Notes under the pieces: model-generated
The model's input: the letters and a program-made list of their open reading frames with translations, nothing else
Told to the model about the DNA's origin: nothing
The model's database searches: none
Program-made: the position numbers and the translations under genes
Part shown: positions 42,831-53,127 of the stretch, in pieces
How positions within the stretch are numbered: the stretch's first letter is position 1
How the letters are laid out: every line of letters starts with the position of its first letter
Origin: Rutstroemia sp. NJR-2017a BVV2
Taxonomy: Eukaryota; Ascomycota; Leotiomycetes; Helotiales; Rutstroemiaceae
Reading direction: 5' to 3'
NCBI GenBank assembly: GCA_002946415.1
Contig: NJPS01000073.1
Coordinates: forward strand, 326,909 to 390,908
Length of the DNA stretch: 64,000 bases

Positions 42831-42950
42831 AGCCCACGGTATAATTATAAGATTTATTGCAATAGTATATATAAAGTTCTTGATTTCTTGTTTACATTAT
42901 ATAATATCAAGATTTATATCAAAACTTTCATTCGTGCTTTGATGCTGCCA

Positions 42951-43919
42951 TCAAAATTTGAACTTATTTGAGTATGCTTGATCTTTCCAAGCATTTTGGA
43001 ACCACTCGGCAGCAGTGACTTGTGGCGGTGCAAGCTCATAAACCTCCTTACTCGTCGTGGCGATAGTGCACTGTCCATTCCACCCTGTCACTGGCGCTGC
43101 CCTAATAGAGTATATAAGATGCGGTTCTGGAGATGAAGCCGCCAGCTGATCAAGGAATCCTAAGTCTTTGAACTTGACATTTTCCACCTTGGCCCCAATT
43201 TCTTTCTCCACCAACTCAACTATTCCTCTACCAGTAATATCCTCGGGTCCATTCAGGACATACTTCTTCTTGTTGTGGATGGAATGATCCTCTGCACTCA
43301 AGAGCGCAGCTGCAAACCTTCCAACATCATCGGCATCCACGACCCCCACTGGTGCCTTCTCATCTAGTAGCAAACCGAGCGTTCCTTGTTTACCATCCTT
43401 GCGAAAGTTCTTAACAAACTCGACCGCGTTGCCGATGTAGGCGAAAAACACATTGGGCTGAAGCGAAGACCATTGCAGCTTTTCAAACTCGGGAGAACTC
43501 AACATTTGTTCGATAGCCCAATGTTGACGAGGATAATAACATTGGAAATCAGGTTTCACGTTCGCCGCCGTGGTAGAGATGCGAACTACATATTTGACGC
43601 CGGCCAATAGGGCCGCCACATGGAATCCGGATTCCTCTGCGAAGTGAGGGGCCTCGTTGTGGGATGCTATAAAGGCCTTAACGACGTTTCGTTCGCGAAG
43701 CCAAGCGGCGTCAATCTCTGGCCAGTTTGTCTCTTCGAACGTGACGTTAGGAAGCTTAGAGAGTTTTTGAGCAGCAGCGCTGCTAGTAGATCTAGTCAGG
43801 GCGAGCAGGCGGTATTCTTTAAGATGTGGTAGGGTCTGGATGTTTTGTGAAAGGATTTCGGTAGCCTTACGACCGGTGTTGCCGGTTGCGCCGACGATGA
43901 GAATTGTTTTAGGAGCCAT
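42951..43919 (-). CDS. NmrA-like NAD(P)-binding protein
   Basis: This intact, intronless 322-codon gene is the only clearly functional-looking gene here. The N-terminus has the dinucleotide-binding glycine motif GATGNTG at residues 10-16 right after a hydrophobic beta strand (TILIV), typical of atypical short-chain dehydrogenases of the NmrA/isoflavone-reductase type. An STTAAN segment near residue 115 and a YYPRQHW..E block near residue 128 fit the family's substrate-pocket region. There is no classical YxxxK pair, so it may be a redox sensor or a reductase. The function cannot be fixed from sequence alone. The start has good context (ATCATGG, A at -3), and a CT-rich leader precedes it. Codon use and GC content are normal and unlike those of the flanking DNA. 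Mutated DNA begins only about 120 bp past the stop. Confidence 0.9.
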   Translation of the reverse strand: MAPKTILIVGATGNTGRKATEILSQNIQTLPHLKEYRLLALTRSTSSAAAQKLSKLPNVTFEETNWPEIDAAWLRERNVVKAFIASHNEAPHFAEESGFHVAALLAGVKYVVRISTTAANVKPDFQCYYPRQHWAIEQMLSSPEFEKLQWSSLQPNVFFAYIGNAVEFVKNFRKDGKQGTLGLLLDEKAPVGVVDADDVGRFAAALLSAEDHSIHNKKKYVLNGPEDITGRGIVELVEKEIGAKVENVKFKDLGFLDQLAASSPEPHLIYSIRAAPVTGWNGQCTIATTSKEVYELAPPQVTAAEWFQNAWKDQAYSNKFKF

Positions 43920-44059
43920 GATCGTTTGTTGTTTGGAAGGTGGCGCAATGCAAGAGAGGGTGGGAGAATTGTGGGAGAGTAAATGGGATGATATTGTTGA
44001 TCGCGCAATGTTTTTTGATCGAGCAATGATGCTTGTGTGATATGGGGGGACCTCACAAC

Positions 44060-44068
44060 GTTTTATAG
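44060..44068 (-). promoter_or_regulatory. Possible TATA box of the NmrA-like gene
   Basis: On the minus strand CTATAAAAC lies about 140 bp upstream of the ATG, followed by a CT-rich stretch before the start codon. This arrangement is common in fungal promoters. The transcription start is unknown. Confidence 0.45.
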
Positions 44069-44334
44069 AGCCTTCTACTCAGTCGATCATGACAACAACT
44101 GACTCCTGACCATCCCTAGCTCAACCACACCTACTTACAAATCATACTTGGTAGTAAGGATTAATAATTCCCCCCTGCTGTGTGCTTCGAGTACTTTCTA
44201 CTCCACAAATCCCATAAAAGCAGTATACCTATTGGCCAAAATCTCTAGTCGTAGCTCAATTGCATACCTCAGGGGAGAATTATTTATCCCCACGGAGGTA
44301 CCACCAAGTACTTACCTTAATCGTCGGTCCCCCC
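44069..44334. other. Intergenic DNA of normal composition
   Basis: Upstream region of the NmrA-like gene. No protein with family similarity is seen. Short open frames here lack supporting features. A TACTTGGT-containing 12-bp inverted pair (about 44,139 and 44,299) is noted only as weak structure. Confidence 0.6.
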
Positions 44335-44603
44335 TCCGCCTCAGTCGGTATTTTGGGAATGTCCGGTTTGCCTGAATGCCTGACCTAGCCCTATTATGGG
44401 AATGGAAAGCTTCACCGCCCTGCGCCCCATAGTAAATAATTCATATATACATCGTGAATCTTTATTCATCATTGACAACCACTAATTTAACAATATTTAG
44501 TGGGATGCGATGACGAAATATACAGCGATAGAATTAGTTATCTCAGGAATTCAGGCATCAGACAGTCCCAAAAACCGGACATTACCAAAACACCGACTGC
44601 GGG
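44335..44603. mobile_element. Candidate MITE with about 30-bp terminal inverted repeats
   Basis: The left arm (about 44,339-44,370, core GTCGGTATTTTGGGAATGTC) and the right arm (44,569-44,602, reverse core GTCGGTGTTTTGGTAATGTC) are imperfect inverted repeats. Both continue with CCGGTTT and, further in, share a GCCTGAAT-type word. The total length of about 265 bp, with no coding potential, fits a short non-autonomous DNA transposon. No target duplication is obvious. Confidence 0.55.
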
Positions 44604-45165
44604 CAGAAAATAAATAGAGTCTATTTACAAACGGACACACGATTTGAAAACTCCTCCCATTTGCAACAAATGCGCCGTTCAACTTATACAAACGCCAGTA
44701 CGAACCTATATGCCTTTCTGACGCGCGCGTCGATTTATACAGGGGATATATAACTGAGCTGGTGGAATAGATAGACAAAATGGTCGATGCATCTTCTGGC
44801 TAAATGGCCTAGCTGGACCGAGAAAGTCAACGATCTCTCGCATGTCCATCGATAACGCTTGATTATATTGACAATATCGCTACGAAGTCTTTGTCCATAC
44901 AAGCTATAGGGTAATAGCAACGGAATAAGCAGTAGTATGAATTAATTGTTTACGTCTGGAATCTCTATAAATATGACGATTCGTAGGGAATCGCACCTAC
45001 GTAGAATGTGGTTGCCTAATATATATTGTAAACTAAGGTCGAGTCGATTTGACTTCTCTGCGCCCTTATTGGTTGTCCTGCCGAGCCTGCCCTGTGCGGC
45101 CCCTCCCGCGGATCACTCTGACCGCCTGCCAATCTTGGATCTTTAAGAGAGTAAGAGCTTTCTGC
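44604..45165. other. Intergenic DNA ending at a sharp composition boundary
   Basis: Normal to GC-rich sequence (especially 45,050-45,140) with no recognisable gene. The change to AT-rich mutated DNA near 45,165-45,185 is abrupt. It may be the end of a unique segment next to repeats. Confidence 0.6.
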
Positions 45166-45586
45166 TATTTAAACAAAGGGAAAAGTATAATTTAATACTA
45201 CAAGATATATCGCATTTATATTCTTACTCTATATAAACTTGTAAAAGGTAGATAAAGTTATCTTCAAAATCTAGATATATATATTACTATATTAAACTAT
45301 ATAAATAACTATATTTTCTTTATTTACTAATATCTATAATAATCTCGATCTTCTTATTTTTAACTTTATATATAATATAATTATTTGCAAGTTATATAAG
45401 TATATTGTTATATTATATAAAATCACTTTTTATATTCAGATTTATTATTAAATAGATAGAGATTTGATATTATACTAAATCAAAATTATATATAACTAAT
45501 ATTTTATTTATTCTATTTACTTTCTAATTATAACAAACTTTACAAAAGTAATTTGAAGCTAGTTCTTTATCTAAAACTTACTAACT
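45166..45586. repeat. AT-rich DNA with a family 2 LTR fragment
   Basis: No gene is seen. At about 45,534-45,584 the sequence resembles the first 50 bp of the family 2 LTR (AACAAACTTTACAA...GAAGCTAGTTCTTTATCT). It stops where the first recombinase-helicase element begins, so that element probably broke an LTR. Confidence 0.45.
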
Positions 45587-46567
45587 ATAATTATATAATG
45601 GACTTGGGGTTAAATCTATTTGTTTTCTATATAAATTTTTAGTATCGATTTGCCGAGAGAATCAAATCTATTTAGGTTAAGTCTATTTATTAGGATTAGA
45701 TATTCTCGAGCTCGGATAAAACTCAAATTCGAGTATGAATTAAGATCGACCAATATAATACTAATACTATCGAGTTTTTCCTCAGAATCCTATAAAAAGA
45801 TAAGTTATATAACGAGATAATTATTATCATCGATTTTTGATAGGATAAACCTATATATAGATTATATTATCTATATAAGGATCCTATCTGCTTATATATA
45901 GACCAAGTTATAAGAGATATAGGCCTTATTTAGCTAAATATTTATCCCAAGTATCTAGTAAAATATAAAAATATAAATAAATCAAATCGAAAATATCTAC
46001 TAGTTATTACAATATATAGATTTATAGTATAAATATAGAATATATTTAAACCAATTATTGCAATATATAGATTCAAAGTATAAATATAGAATATATTTAA
46101 ATAACGAAGTCTATATAGAACAATTCAAGAAATATAAAAAATTTATATATTTCAAGTTTAAAAGTAAAACCTATTTAATATATCCAATACTATAGAACTA
46201 TTTGTTTATTTCCTAATATAAAGAGTTATTATATATTCGATATATAAATATACTATATTACCTAGTTGTATCGATATCTATTTGAAGAATAAACAGAAAT
46301 ATCAGATAGTAAAAAATAATCGAGAATAGATTATAGAAACTATCTAAGTTATTCGAGGATTGAAAACCAAGATAATAGAGTTGAACTATTTAGTATTTCC
46401 TCTAATAAGTAACTTTTCTATCTCTATATTATAATAAATCTAGACCGATAGATTGAGATATCGATTATATAATAAGTATAGTAATCTATATCTATATATT
46501 ATATATTAAGTTCGAAAAATCCAAGAATATTGTTATCAAGTATACTAATAAAAGAACCTAATTATAA
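45587..46567 (+). mobile_element. Truncated copy (1a) of the recombinase-helicase element
   Basis: It is collinear with 56,260-57,230 at an offset of about 10,673 bp. It comprises the leader (45,587-46,179) and the first part of the gene (from an ATA at 46,180, probably a mutated ATG) as far as the zinc-finger-like region, then stops at about 46,567, where another 5' leader starts. It is heavily RIP-mutated. The leader keeps the GGACTTGGGG arm of the terminal hairpin and the block ATCGATTTGCCGAG. Confidence 0.82.
46180..46567 (+). pseudogene. N-terminal OrsD-like fragment of copy 1a
   Basis: Frame 1 reads like residues 1-125 of the gene at 56,854, including the segment equivalent to YAVLPS...YLK in a C2H2-like pattern. 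Stops occur at former Gln/Trp codons. It is cut before the recombinase and helicase domains. Confidence 0.7.
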
Positions 46568-47054
46568 TTTCTAAATAAATCTTATATAAGATTTATTTAT
46601 TTCCCCTGCAAATTTTTAACATCGATTTGCCGAGACTATAAAATTCATTCAATAAGATTTATTTATTAGAATTAGATTTATATTAATCCAAATACTATTT
46701 GGATCTAGTTCAAATTCAAGTATAAATTAAAGCTAATCTATATAATACCTATTCTATTAAGTATTTTCTCTAAACTCTATTAAAAGGTAAGTTATACTAA
46801 AAGATTATTATCATCGTCGATTTTTGATGGAGTAAGTCTATATATAAACTATATTCGCTAGTATAGAGACTAATCTACTTATATATAGACTAAGTTAATA
46901 GAATATTAGTATAAAAGTATAAAAGTATAAATAGAAAATAATAACCAATTATTCTATATATAGAACAGAGTATAGATACTGAATATATAAAGATAGTTCG
47001 ATATAAAAAGAGGGAAAGAGAAATAAGAAAGATTTATTTTTGAAAGAAAAATTG

Positions 47055-47126
47055 AAAGTAGTATTTAAAGTAGTATTCAAAGTAATATTCAAAATAGTAT
47101 TTAAAGCAGTATTCAAAATAGTAGTC
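47055..47126 (+). repeat. 12-bp tandem repeat in the leader of copy 1b
   Basis: Six units of AAAGTAGTATTC or close variants lie just before the start of the divergent N-terminal domain. Differences between units are mostly C/T and A/G. Copy 2 lacks it. Confidence 0.8.
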
Positions 47127-47161
47127 AAAGAAAGAATCAAATTATAAATCTATTTATTTAT

Positions 47162-50100
47162 TTATCTATATTCAAAGTTGTCGTTTATACTATATACCAA
47201 TATACTATATTACCTAACCAGATTTCTCTTTATTTAAGTAATTCTAGTAGTTATAATATAACTAAGAAAGTACGAGAACAGATTATAGACAAAGTAAACC
47301 AAATCGAAAAGTTGATTTTAGATCGAACCAAGTTAGATAAGTTACTTATCTTAATTATCTCTACTTCACTCTCTATTCCCGAATTGGAATAACTCTGGAG
47401 AGATAGAAAGAAGTATCTATTTACCTTATATATATATATTAGTTATCAGTAGCAAACTATTCAAAAGTATTACCGAGAAGAATATAGTTAGGTTAATATT
47501 AAAAAAAGAGAAGATTAATAGACTAGTTACAAAATATCTATATTATAGATTTCTATATATTATTAGTAGTTTTTCTCTAAAAGATCTAGTTCTATATTTT
47601 TTGAGATTCAAATAACAAGATCCTATCTTGTAATACTATCTGGAGATATCGATTTGGAGACTATTAGGAAACGATTAAATTAGAAAATATAATAAATTAA
47701 AGAAGAAGTTTATTATTAGATTATCGAACTAAAGGAATCTCAAGAACCTAATCTATAGTTATATTAGATAGAATAGATCAAGTATTTAGATATATTGGAT
47801 TAGAAGGAATTACAAATATTGATTACTTCTATAAAGGATAATAAGTCTGAGTTGGAAGTATTATATAAGGTATTTGATTGGTTAATTCAAGATATATAGT
47901 ATTATTATATTCAATCAGTAATAGGATTAGAGATATTGTTTGAGGTGAACCAAAAAGAAGTAGATAAAGATATCTAGATACTATTTGATAATTAGATAGA
48001 TATTACTATTGTTTTGCGGTATATAAAGGTTTGTAGATAGTTGATATATTATATTTTCTAGTATAAAGATATTGAATCTGAGAAACAGTCGAGATTTAAG
48101 TTGATAGAGAAATAACAAATAGCTATTAATAAGATATAGATAAATATAGAGGAGTTTGTATAGTAGAAAAAGAAATATAGAGAAGATTCAGGAGATAGGG
48201 TAGAAGGTAGAGTAGAAAATAGAGTAGAAAATAAGATAGAAAGTAGAGTAGAAAGTATAATAGAAAGCAAAATAGAAAACAAAACAGGAAGTAAAATAGG
48301 AAACAAAGTAGGAAAAAGAACAGAAAACAATATAGAAAAGAAAACAGGAAATAGAATAGAAAAGAAAGAGGAAGATTTAGAAAATAGAATAAAGAAGAAA
48401 AAAGAAGATTTAAGAAATAGAGTAGAAAAAGAAAAAGAAGGTTTAAAAAGCAAAATAGAAAAAGAGGGATATTCAGATAATAGAATAGAGAAAGAAGAAA
48501 GAGAATTAGATAAAAAGATTAAATAAATAGATTATATTCAGTAGTAGATTTTATAGATATAGATTATATTATTGAACCAGCTATTGTAAGATAACGAATA
48601 TAAGAGTATATTGATTAGTGGATTAACTATTTTAGGTATATAGGAAGATAAAAGATAGTTGGATACTAAGAATTATATATCTAAATATTCGGCTATAATC
48701 AAATTGGCCTAATTGATGATTATCCAAAAGATATATAAATATCGATAAGAGGTTATTATATAATATAAGAAATATAGATAGAATACTAAGATTATCTAAA
48801 AGAAAGTATCTAGTTATTATATATTGACTTAGAAATTGATATATTTATTTATAACTATAGTCTATAGTAGTTAGGATCCCCAGCTTATATAGTAGTTATA
48901 TTGTAGCTAGTTATATAGTTTCAAGATCCGGTATACTATTACTACTGAAAGGAAGATCTAGTAGATTAGGGATAATATATTATATCCCAAGATCTAGTTT
49001 AATATAAGTCAATTCTGCAAGATGATTTATAGATTAGTAAGGGAGGTTTAAGAAGAGTTATAAAAGAAGTTAATAGTTATAAAAATAAGTAAAGATAGAG
49101 ATATAAATATAAAGTAGATACTACCAATCTATTAGAACTATATAGTAAACTAGCTATCTGAGACCTAAGTAGAGTAGTTGTTTTTAGAAGATAAGCAAAA
49201 TCCGTTTGTAGTATATAAATAGTAGTAGTTATATAAAAGGATATATAAGGAGAAGTAGTTACAAAAGCAATTTATAAATAGAACAAGGAAGTGGAAAAGG
49301 GAAACTATTACTATATATCAGTATTATATAGAATAGTTCTAGAACTTATTATAGATATTAATATATTTATATAGTAGATAGCCTACCTATATCCCGGAGT
49401 TATTGGATATATAGTAGAAGAATATAGTATATAAGGATATCCGGAATATTTTCATCAAGGAGAGATTGGTTATATTTATAATTATATATTATAAGAAGTA
49501 TCAAAGTAGTAACAATATCAAGATTATATATTGGTATTTGCTATACAAAGTAGGAGAGTTATTGATATATTATTTGTAATTGGTAGTCCTGTTTTAAAAG
49601 AAGATATAATTCTAGATAATAAGAAAACTAAGTAGTAATCTATTTGTATAAAGAAATAGAGAGAAAAAGAAATATCGGTAGTAGATAGGATCGAAACAAA
49701 AGCTATTACTATTATCGAAAGAGATTAAGGATATTACTCGAGAATAGGAGAGAGATAATCTAGAAAAAGAGAGTATAGATAAAAATATAAGCAAAGATAT
49801 AAATGAAAATATAGATAAGTTGCGAGATTAGTAAAGATTATAGATTTAGTAGTAGTTCTGTTTGTAGATATCCGAACAAGTATAGAAGATTTTAAAAGAA
49901 GGTATTATATAATAGATAAAGATAAATAAGTTGAATATTAGTATATATCGCTAGATTACTATTACTATATCCTAGTAGTATTATCGCGAAGATCGATTCA
50001 AGGAGGAGAAGATAATATTGGATGAGAATAAGAAATAGGATAAAGATAATATCAAAGAGAATAATCTATAGGATTTACAAACCGGTTATAAAATCTATAT

Positions 50101-52343
50101 AGCCGATATAATTTATATCCAAGAGTTAATAGAAGATAACAATTCCATTATCAACTATCAGAAGAAGTTCCGATATATCAGTTATATATAATATTATTTT
50201 TTGGGGTTTCTGTTTATCTATCAAAGAGTAGATATAAATAGAAGAGCTAAACGAAAGTAGTAGGTATATAAAGAGGAGATATAGAATATATAGTAGATCT
50301 AGTAGAAACGATTATACAAAGTCGATATCTATACTATATTAGAGAAGATATTAGGAAATATAGTATAGTTCCGGGAATTATAAGAGTCTATATTATATAC
50401 TATTATAAAGTATCAGAGCTCTATTATAGCTATAATAGGTACCAGAATAAAGAAGATATTATTGTTCTAGTTACTAACTAAGAATATAAGTTCCGGGATA
50501 ATTATTGTTATCAGCTTATTGATATCGTTATAAAAGTATATAGTAAAGCGATATTAGTAAATAGGGATTTCGTATATCAAATAGGATCTCTACTAGTACT
50601 ATTCTGTTAGCTAGATAGTTATTATTATATTGGAGGCTATAGTTAATAAGATATTTAGGATGTTTTTGGACTAGTTATAAAAGTTATATTTGTTAGAGCA
50701 ATTTATATTTGATAAGTATTATATAGTATTAAATAGTATTGCTAAATTCCAACTCAAGATATAGCAAATAGGGGAATTGATAGAATAGGAGATATAGATA
50801 GTATATTTGATAGCTATATTGCTACTTTATATCGAGCCTGAGTTTATAAAGATTATATAGATCCCAACTAATAAGATATATATATTTCGGTTCTCTACCA
50901 GCTATCCCAATATTGTATATACTATAGTAGAGTATAAAGAGAAGAAAGAGGATATATATAAACGAAGAGAGATTGTAGCTATATATCGATTGGTAAAGTA
51001 GAAGTTGGAAGAATATACTATATCTGTAAAGATTATTATATATAGTAGTAGTATTATCACTATATAGAAAGTTAGTTATATATTGGGGTACTATATATAT
51101 TACCGCGATATAGAGGAGATTGCTATCAAAGATGAGATCTAGAAGATATAGAAGAATACTAATAGATAGATAATTGTAGCTACCAATATATTTAGATTAG
51201 GTATCGACTAGCCAGATATATAGGTAGTAATATATATAAAGCCGATTTACTAGATATAGAATTATAATCAGGAGAGTAAGTATATAGAACAGAATAGATA
51301 GTAAAGTAAAGCTATCATTATAATACCGGTAAGATAACAAAAGATATTATAGAAGATATAGATATATATATAGTACTAGCTAGACTTATTCTATATTTCC
51401 ATAACAGTCTAAGAGAAGTAGTAGATCAAACAATAGAAGATAAACCGATTTATAAACAGAATCTAGTATTGCTAGATATATTTGGACCAAGAGATAGATA
51501 GACGAATTAATCGGATAAAGTATAAGGATAAGGAGAAGTATTATAATATATACTAAACCAGCGATATTATAATAGACGAATTAGATACCTAGTAGCAAGT
51601 ATATATCTTATACAAGTATATAAAGCAAGACCAGTAGATCGACTATATTATAGATAATACTATCGATATACCTAGCAATAGTATTCCTATAAACTATAGG
51701 TTTCCGAATAGTTTAAAGCTTATTCCTAGTTTATTACCTCTAGGATCCCAAAAGAGTATAAAGAGTTTGGATCTAGAATTAATAGTTTACTGGATCAATC
51801 TATAGAAATATAGATTATTTGTATTATAGTAAAGCTAGTAGTAATAATAGTAAGTCCAGGGATAGATATAGAAACAGTAAGTAAATAGCGAAATATAGGA
51901 TATAGAGAATTATTTGGACTAGTAGATAAAGAAGTATCTATTATATTATATCCGGAAGTATATTAGGAACTCTATAAATTTCCAGTATCGGTTGGATATA
52001 TATAAGGATACCGAATAGGAATTAGTATATATAGAAGTCTAAGTATTGTAGTAGATCCAGTTTCAGGAATATATAAGTTATTATAATTATAGTATAATAT
52101 AGCAGGTTTATAGTAAATAAGAAGAGGTTCGGATAAGGAAATAGAAGTTTATATAGATCGAGGAGGAAATATATCAATATATAAAGATTATTCGGCTAGT
52201 AATTATAGCTATTATAATAGTAAGGCCAGTAGAGGTAGTCAAGAAAACGATTTAGTTATATATATAGACCAAGAGTATTTGGGATATTAATAAGAAGTTA
52301 GAAAAGAATAAAGAAGATAAGATAAAGAAAGGGATATTAGTAT
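47162..52343 (+). pseudogene. RIP-degraded OrsD-recombinase-RecQ gene, copy 1b
   Basis: Frame 2 is kept from 47,162 to the break at 52,343, about 1,727 codons, despite a large number of stops. The N-terminal part (47,162-47,640) is OrsD-like (pattern YTILPNQISLYL for C..CxYAVxPxxIxxHL) but clearly different in sequence from copies 1a and 2. From 47,640 on it matches copy 2: middle region, 12-bp coding repeat (48,191-48,363), tyrosine recombinase, helicase Walker A near 50,438 (GTRIKKI for GTGVGKT), motif II reading D-K-Y-Y near 50,710, and the C-terminal region. In the recombinase the motif equivalent to AGHG....Y reads TGYK....Y, so the catalytic His is lost. Confidence 0.82.
48191..48363 (+). 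repeat. 12-bp coding minisatellite, copy 1b
   Basis: About 14 units of a GTAGAAARTAGA-like 12-mer, the mutated counterpart of 57,928-58,110. In frame it encodes a V/I-E/G-x-R/K tetrapeptide. The minus-strand open stretch over it is an artefact of this low complexity. Confidence 0.8.
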
Positions 52344-52845
52344 TCTAATAAGTAAAAAGCAGGTTGAGATTTCGGGCAAGTTCATTCAAAATATAATATG
52401 ATAATACTAAATCTCGTTATTTTTGTTAACTAACTATTAAACTATTATCTAACTATCATCTAATTATCTTCTAATCACTCTCAATTAATTAATTAATTAT
52501 ATATAGCTCTGTACCAATTTGCGACCAAGTTATATCAATCTTACCCAAAAAAATAAACCGTTTCATTATATAACTCCCCCCACCTTAAATCAGATTCTAG
52601 TAAGTAAAAAGTAGGTTGAGATTTCGAGCAGGTTTATTCAAAATATAATACAATAATACTAAATCTCGTTATTTTTGTTAACTAATTATCAAACTATTAT
52701 CTAACTATCATCTAATTATCTTCTAATCACTCTCAATTAATTGATTAATTGTATATAGCTTTATACCAATTTGCGACCGAGTTATATCAATCTTACCCAA
52801 AAAAGTAAACTATTTCATTATATAACTCCCCCCACCTCAAATCAG
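52342..52845 (+). repeat. 252-bp tandem duplication
   Basis: Two units, 52,342-52,593 and 52,594-52,845, differ almost only by C/T and G/A transitions. A third, internally deleted unit (about 52,846-52,910) keeps the start (ATTTAGTAAACAAAA) and the ATTTCATTATAT end. It replaces the 3' end of copy 1b and lies just upstream of the long gene relic at 53,128, so it may contain that gene's promoter or an element end. It lacks obvious LTR termini, and its runs of C are less mutated than the flanks. Confidence 0.85.
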
Positions 52846-52910
52846 ATTTAGTAAACAAAATATAAACTATATCTCAAAAAGGTAAAGTATTTCATTATAT
52901 GATTACTATA

Positions 52911-53127
52911 TAATTGCCAAATAATTATCATTACCTTATTAATAATTTATTATTTACTTCTTATTATTTATCTTTCATATTATCGATATTTCTTCAGATA
53001 CCTATTAATAAATATCTCAATTCTTTATTCTCTTTCTTCTACAATTATATCTCGACCTAGACTCTCATCAGAAGAGTAACAATATCGTAATAATATATAA
53101 TTAGCTTATTGGTATAATAAGATTTCT
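52911..53127. other. Leader of the partner gene relic
   Basis: AT-rich DNA between the tandem repeat and the inferred start. It is Asn/Ile-rich if translated and has stops. No clear signal is seen. Confidence 0.4.

Larger units (their letters stand above)
46568..52343 (+). mobile_element. Long, heavily mutated recombinase-helicase element (copy 1b)
   Basis: It has its own leader (46,568 to about 47,160), with the palindrome AAATCTTATATAAGATTT at 46,577-46,594 and the shared ATCGATTTGCCGAG and TCGATTTTTGATGG blocks, then the long gene. From about 47,640 rightward it is collinear with copy 2 (56,260-62,338), with offsets differing by only a few bases (9,743 at the repeat-downstream region, 9,746 at Walker A). 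Similarity ends at 52,343, in the C-terminal coding part, where the 252-bp tandem repeat starts. Confidence 0.85.

Noticed and set aside
43386..44056. Short open frames overlapping or antisense to the NmrA-like gene
   Set aside because: They have no family similarity and overlap a well-supported gene or its promoter.
44139..44310. Second MITE based on TACTTGGT inverted words
   Set aside because: Only about 12 bp match and similarity does not extend. This is too weak.
44148..45146. Several 60-75 codon open frames in the unmutated island
   Set aside because: No recognisable motif, no codon bias that stands out, and some overlap the MITE-like arms. They are most likely chance.
48058..48453. 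A 131-codon Ser/Phe/Leu-rich membrane-like protein on the minus strand
   Set aside because: It is antisense to the mutated minisatellite of copy 1b. The hydrophobic look comes from the repeat.
52342..52845. A pair of LTRs for the 53,128 gene
   Set aside because: The units are directly adjacent with no internal region between them, lack TG..CA-type ends, and the following gene shows no gag-pol features.
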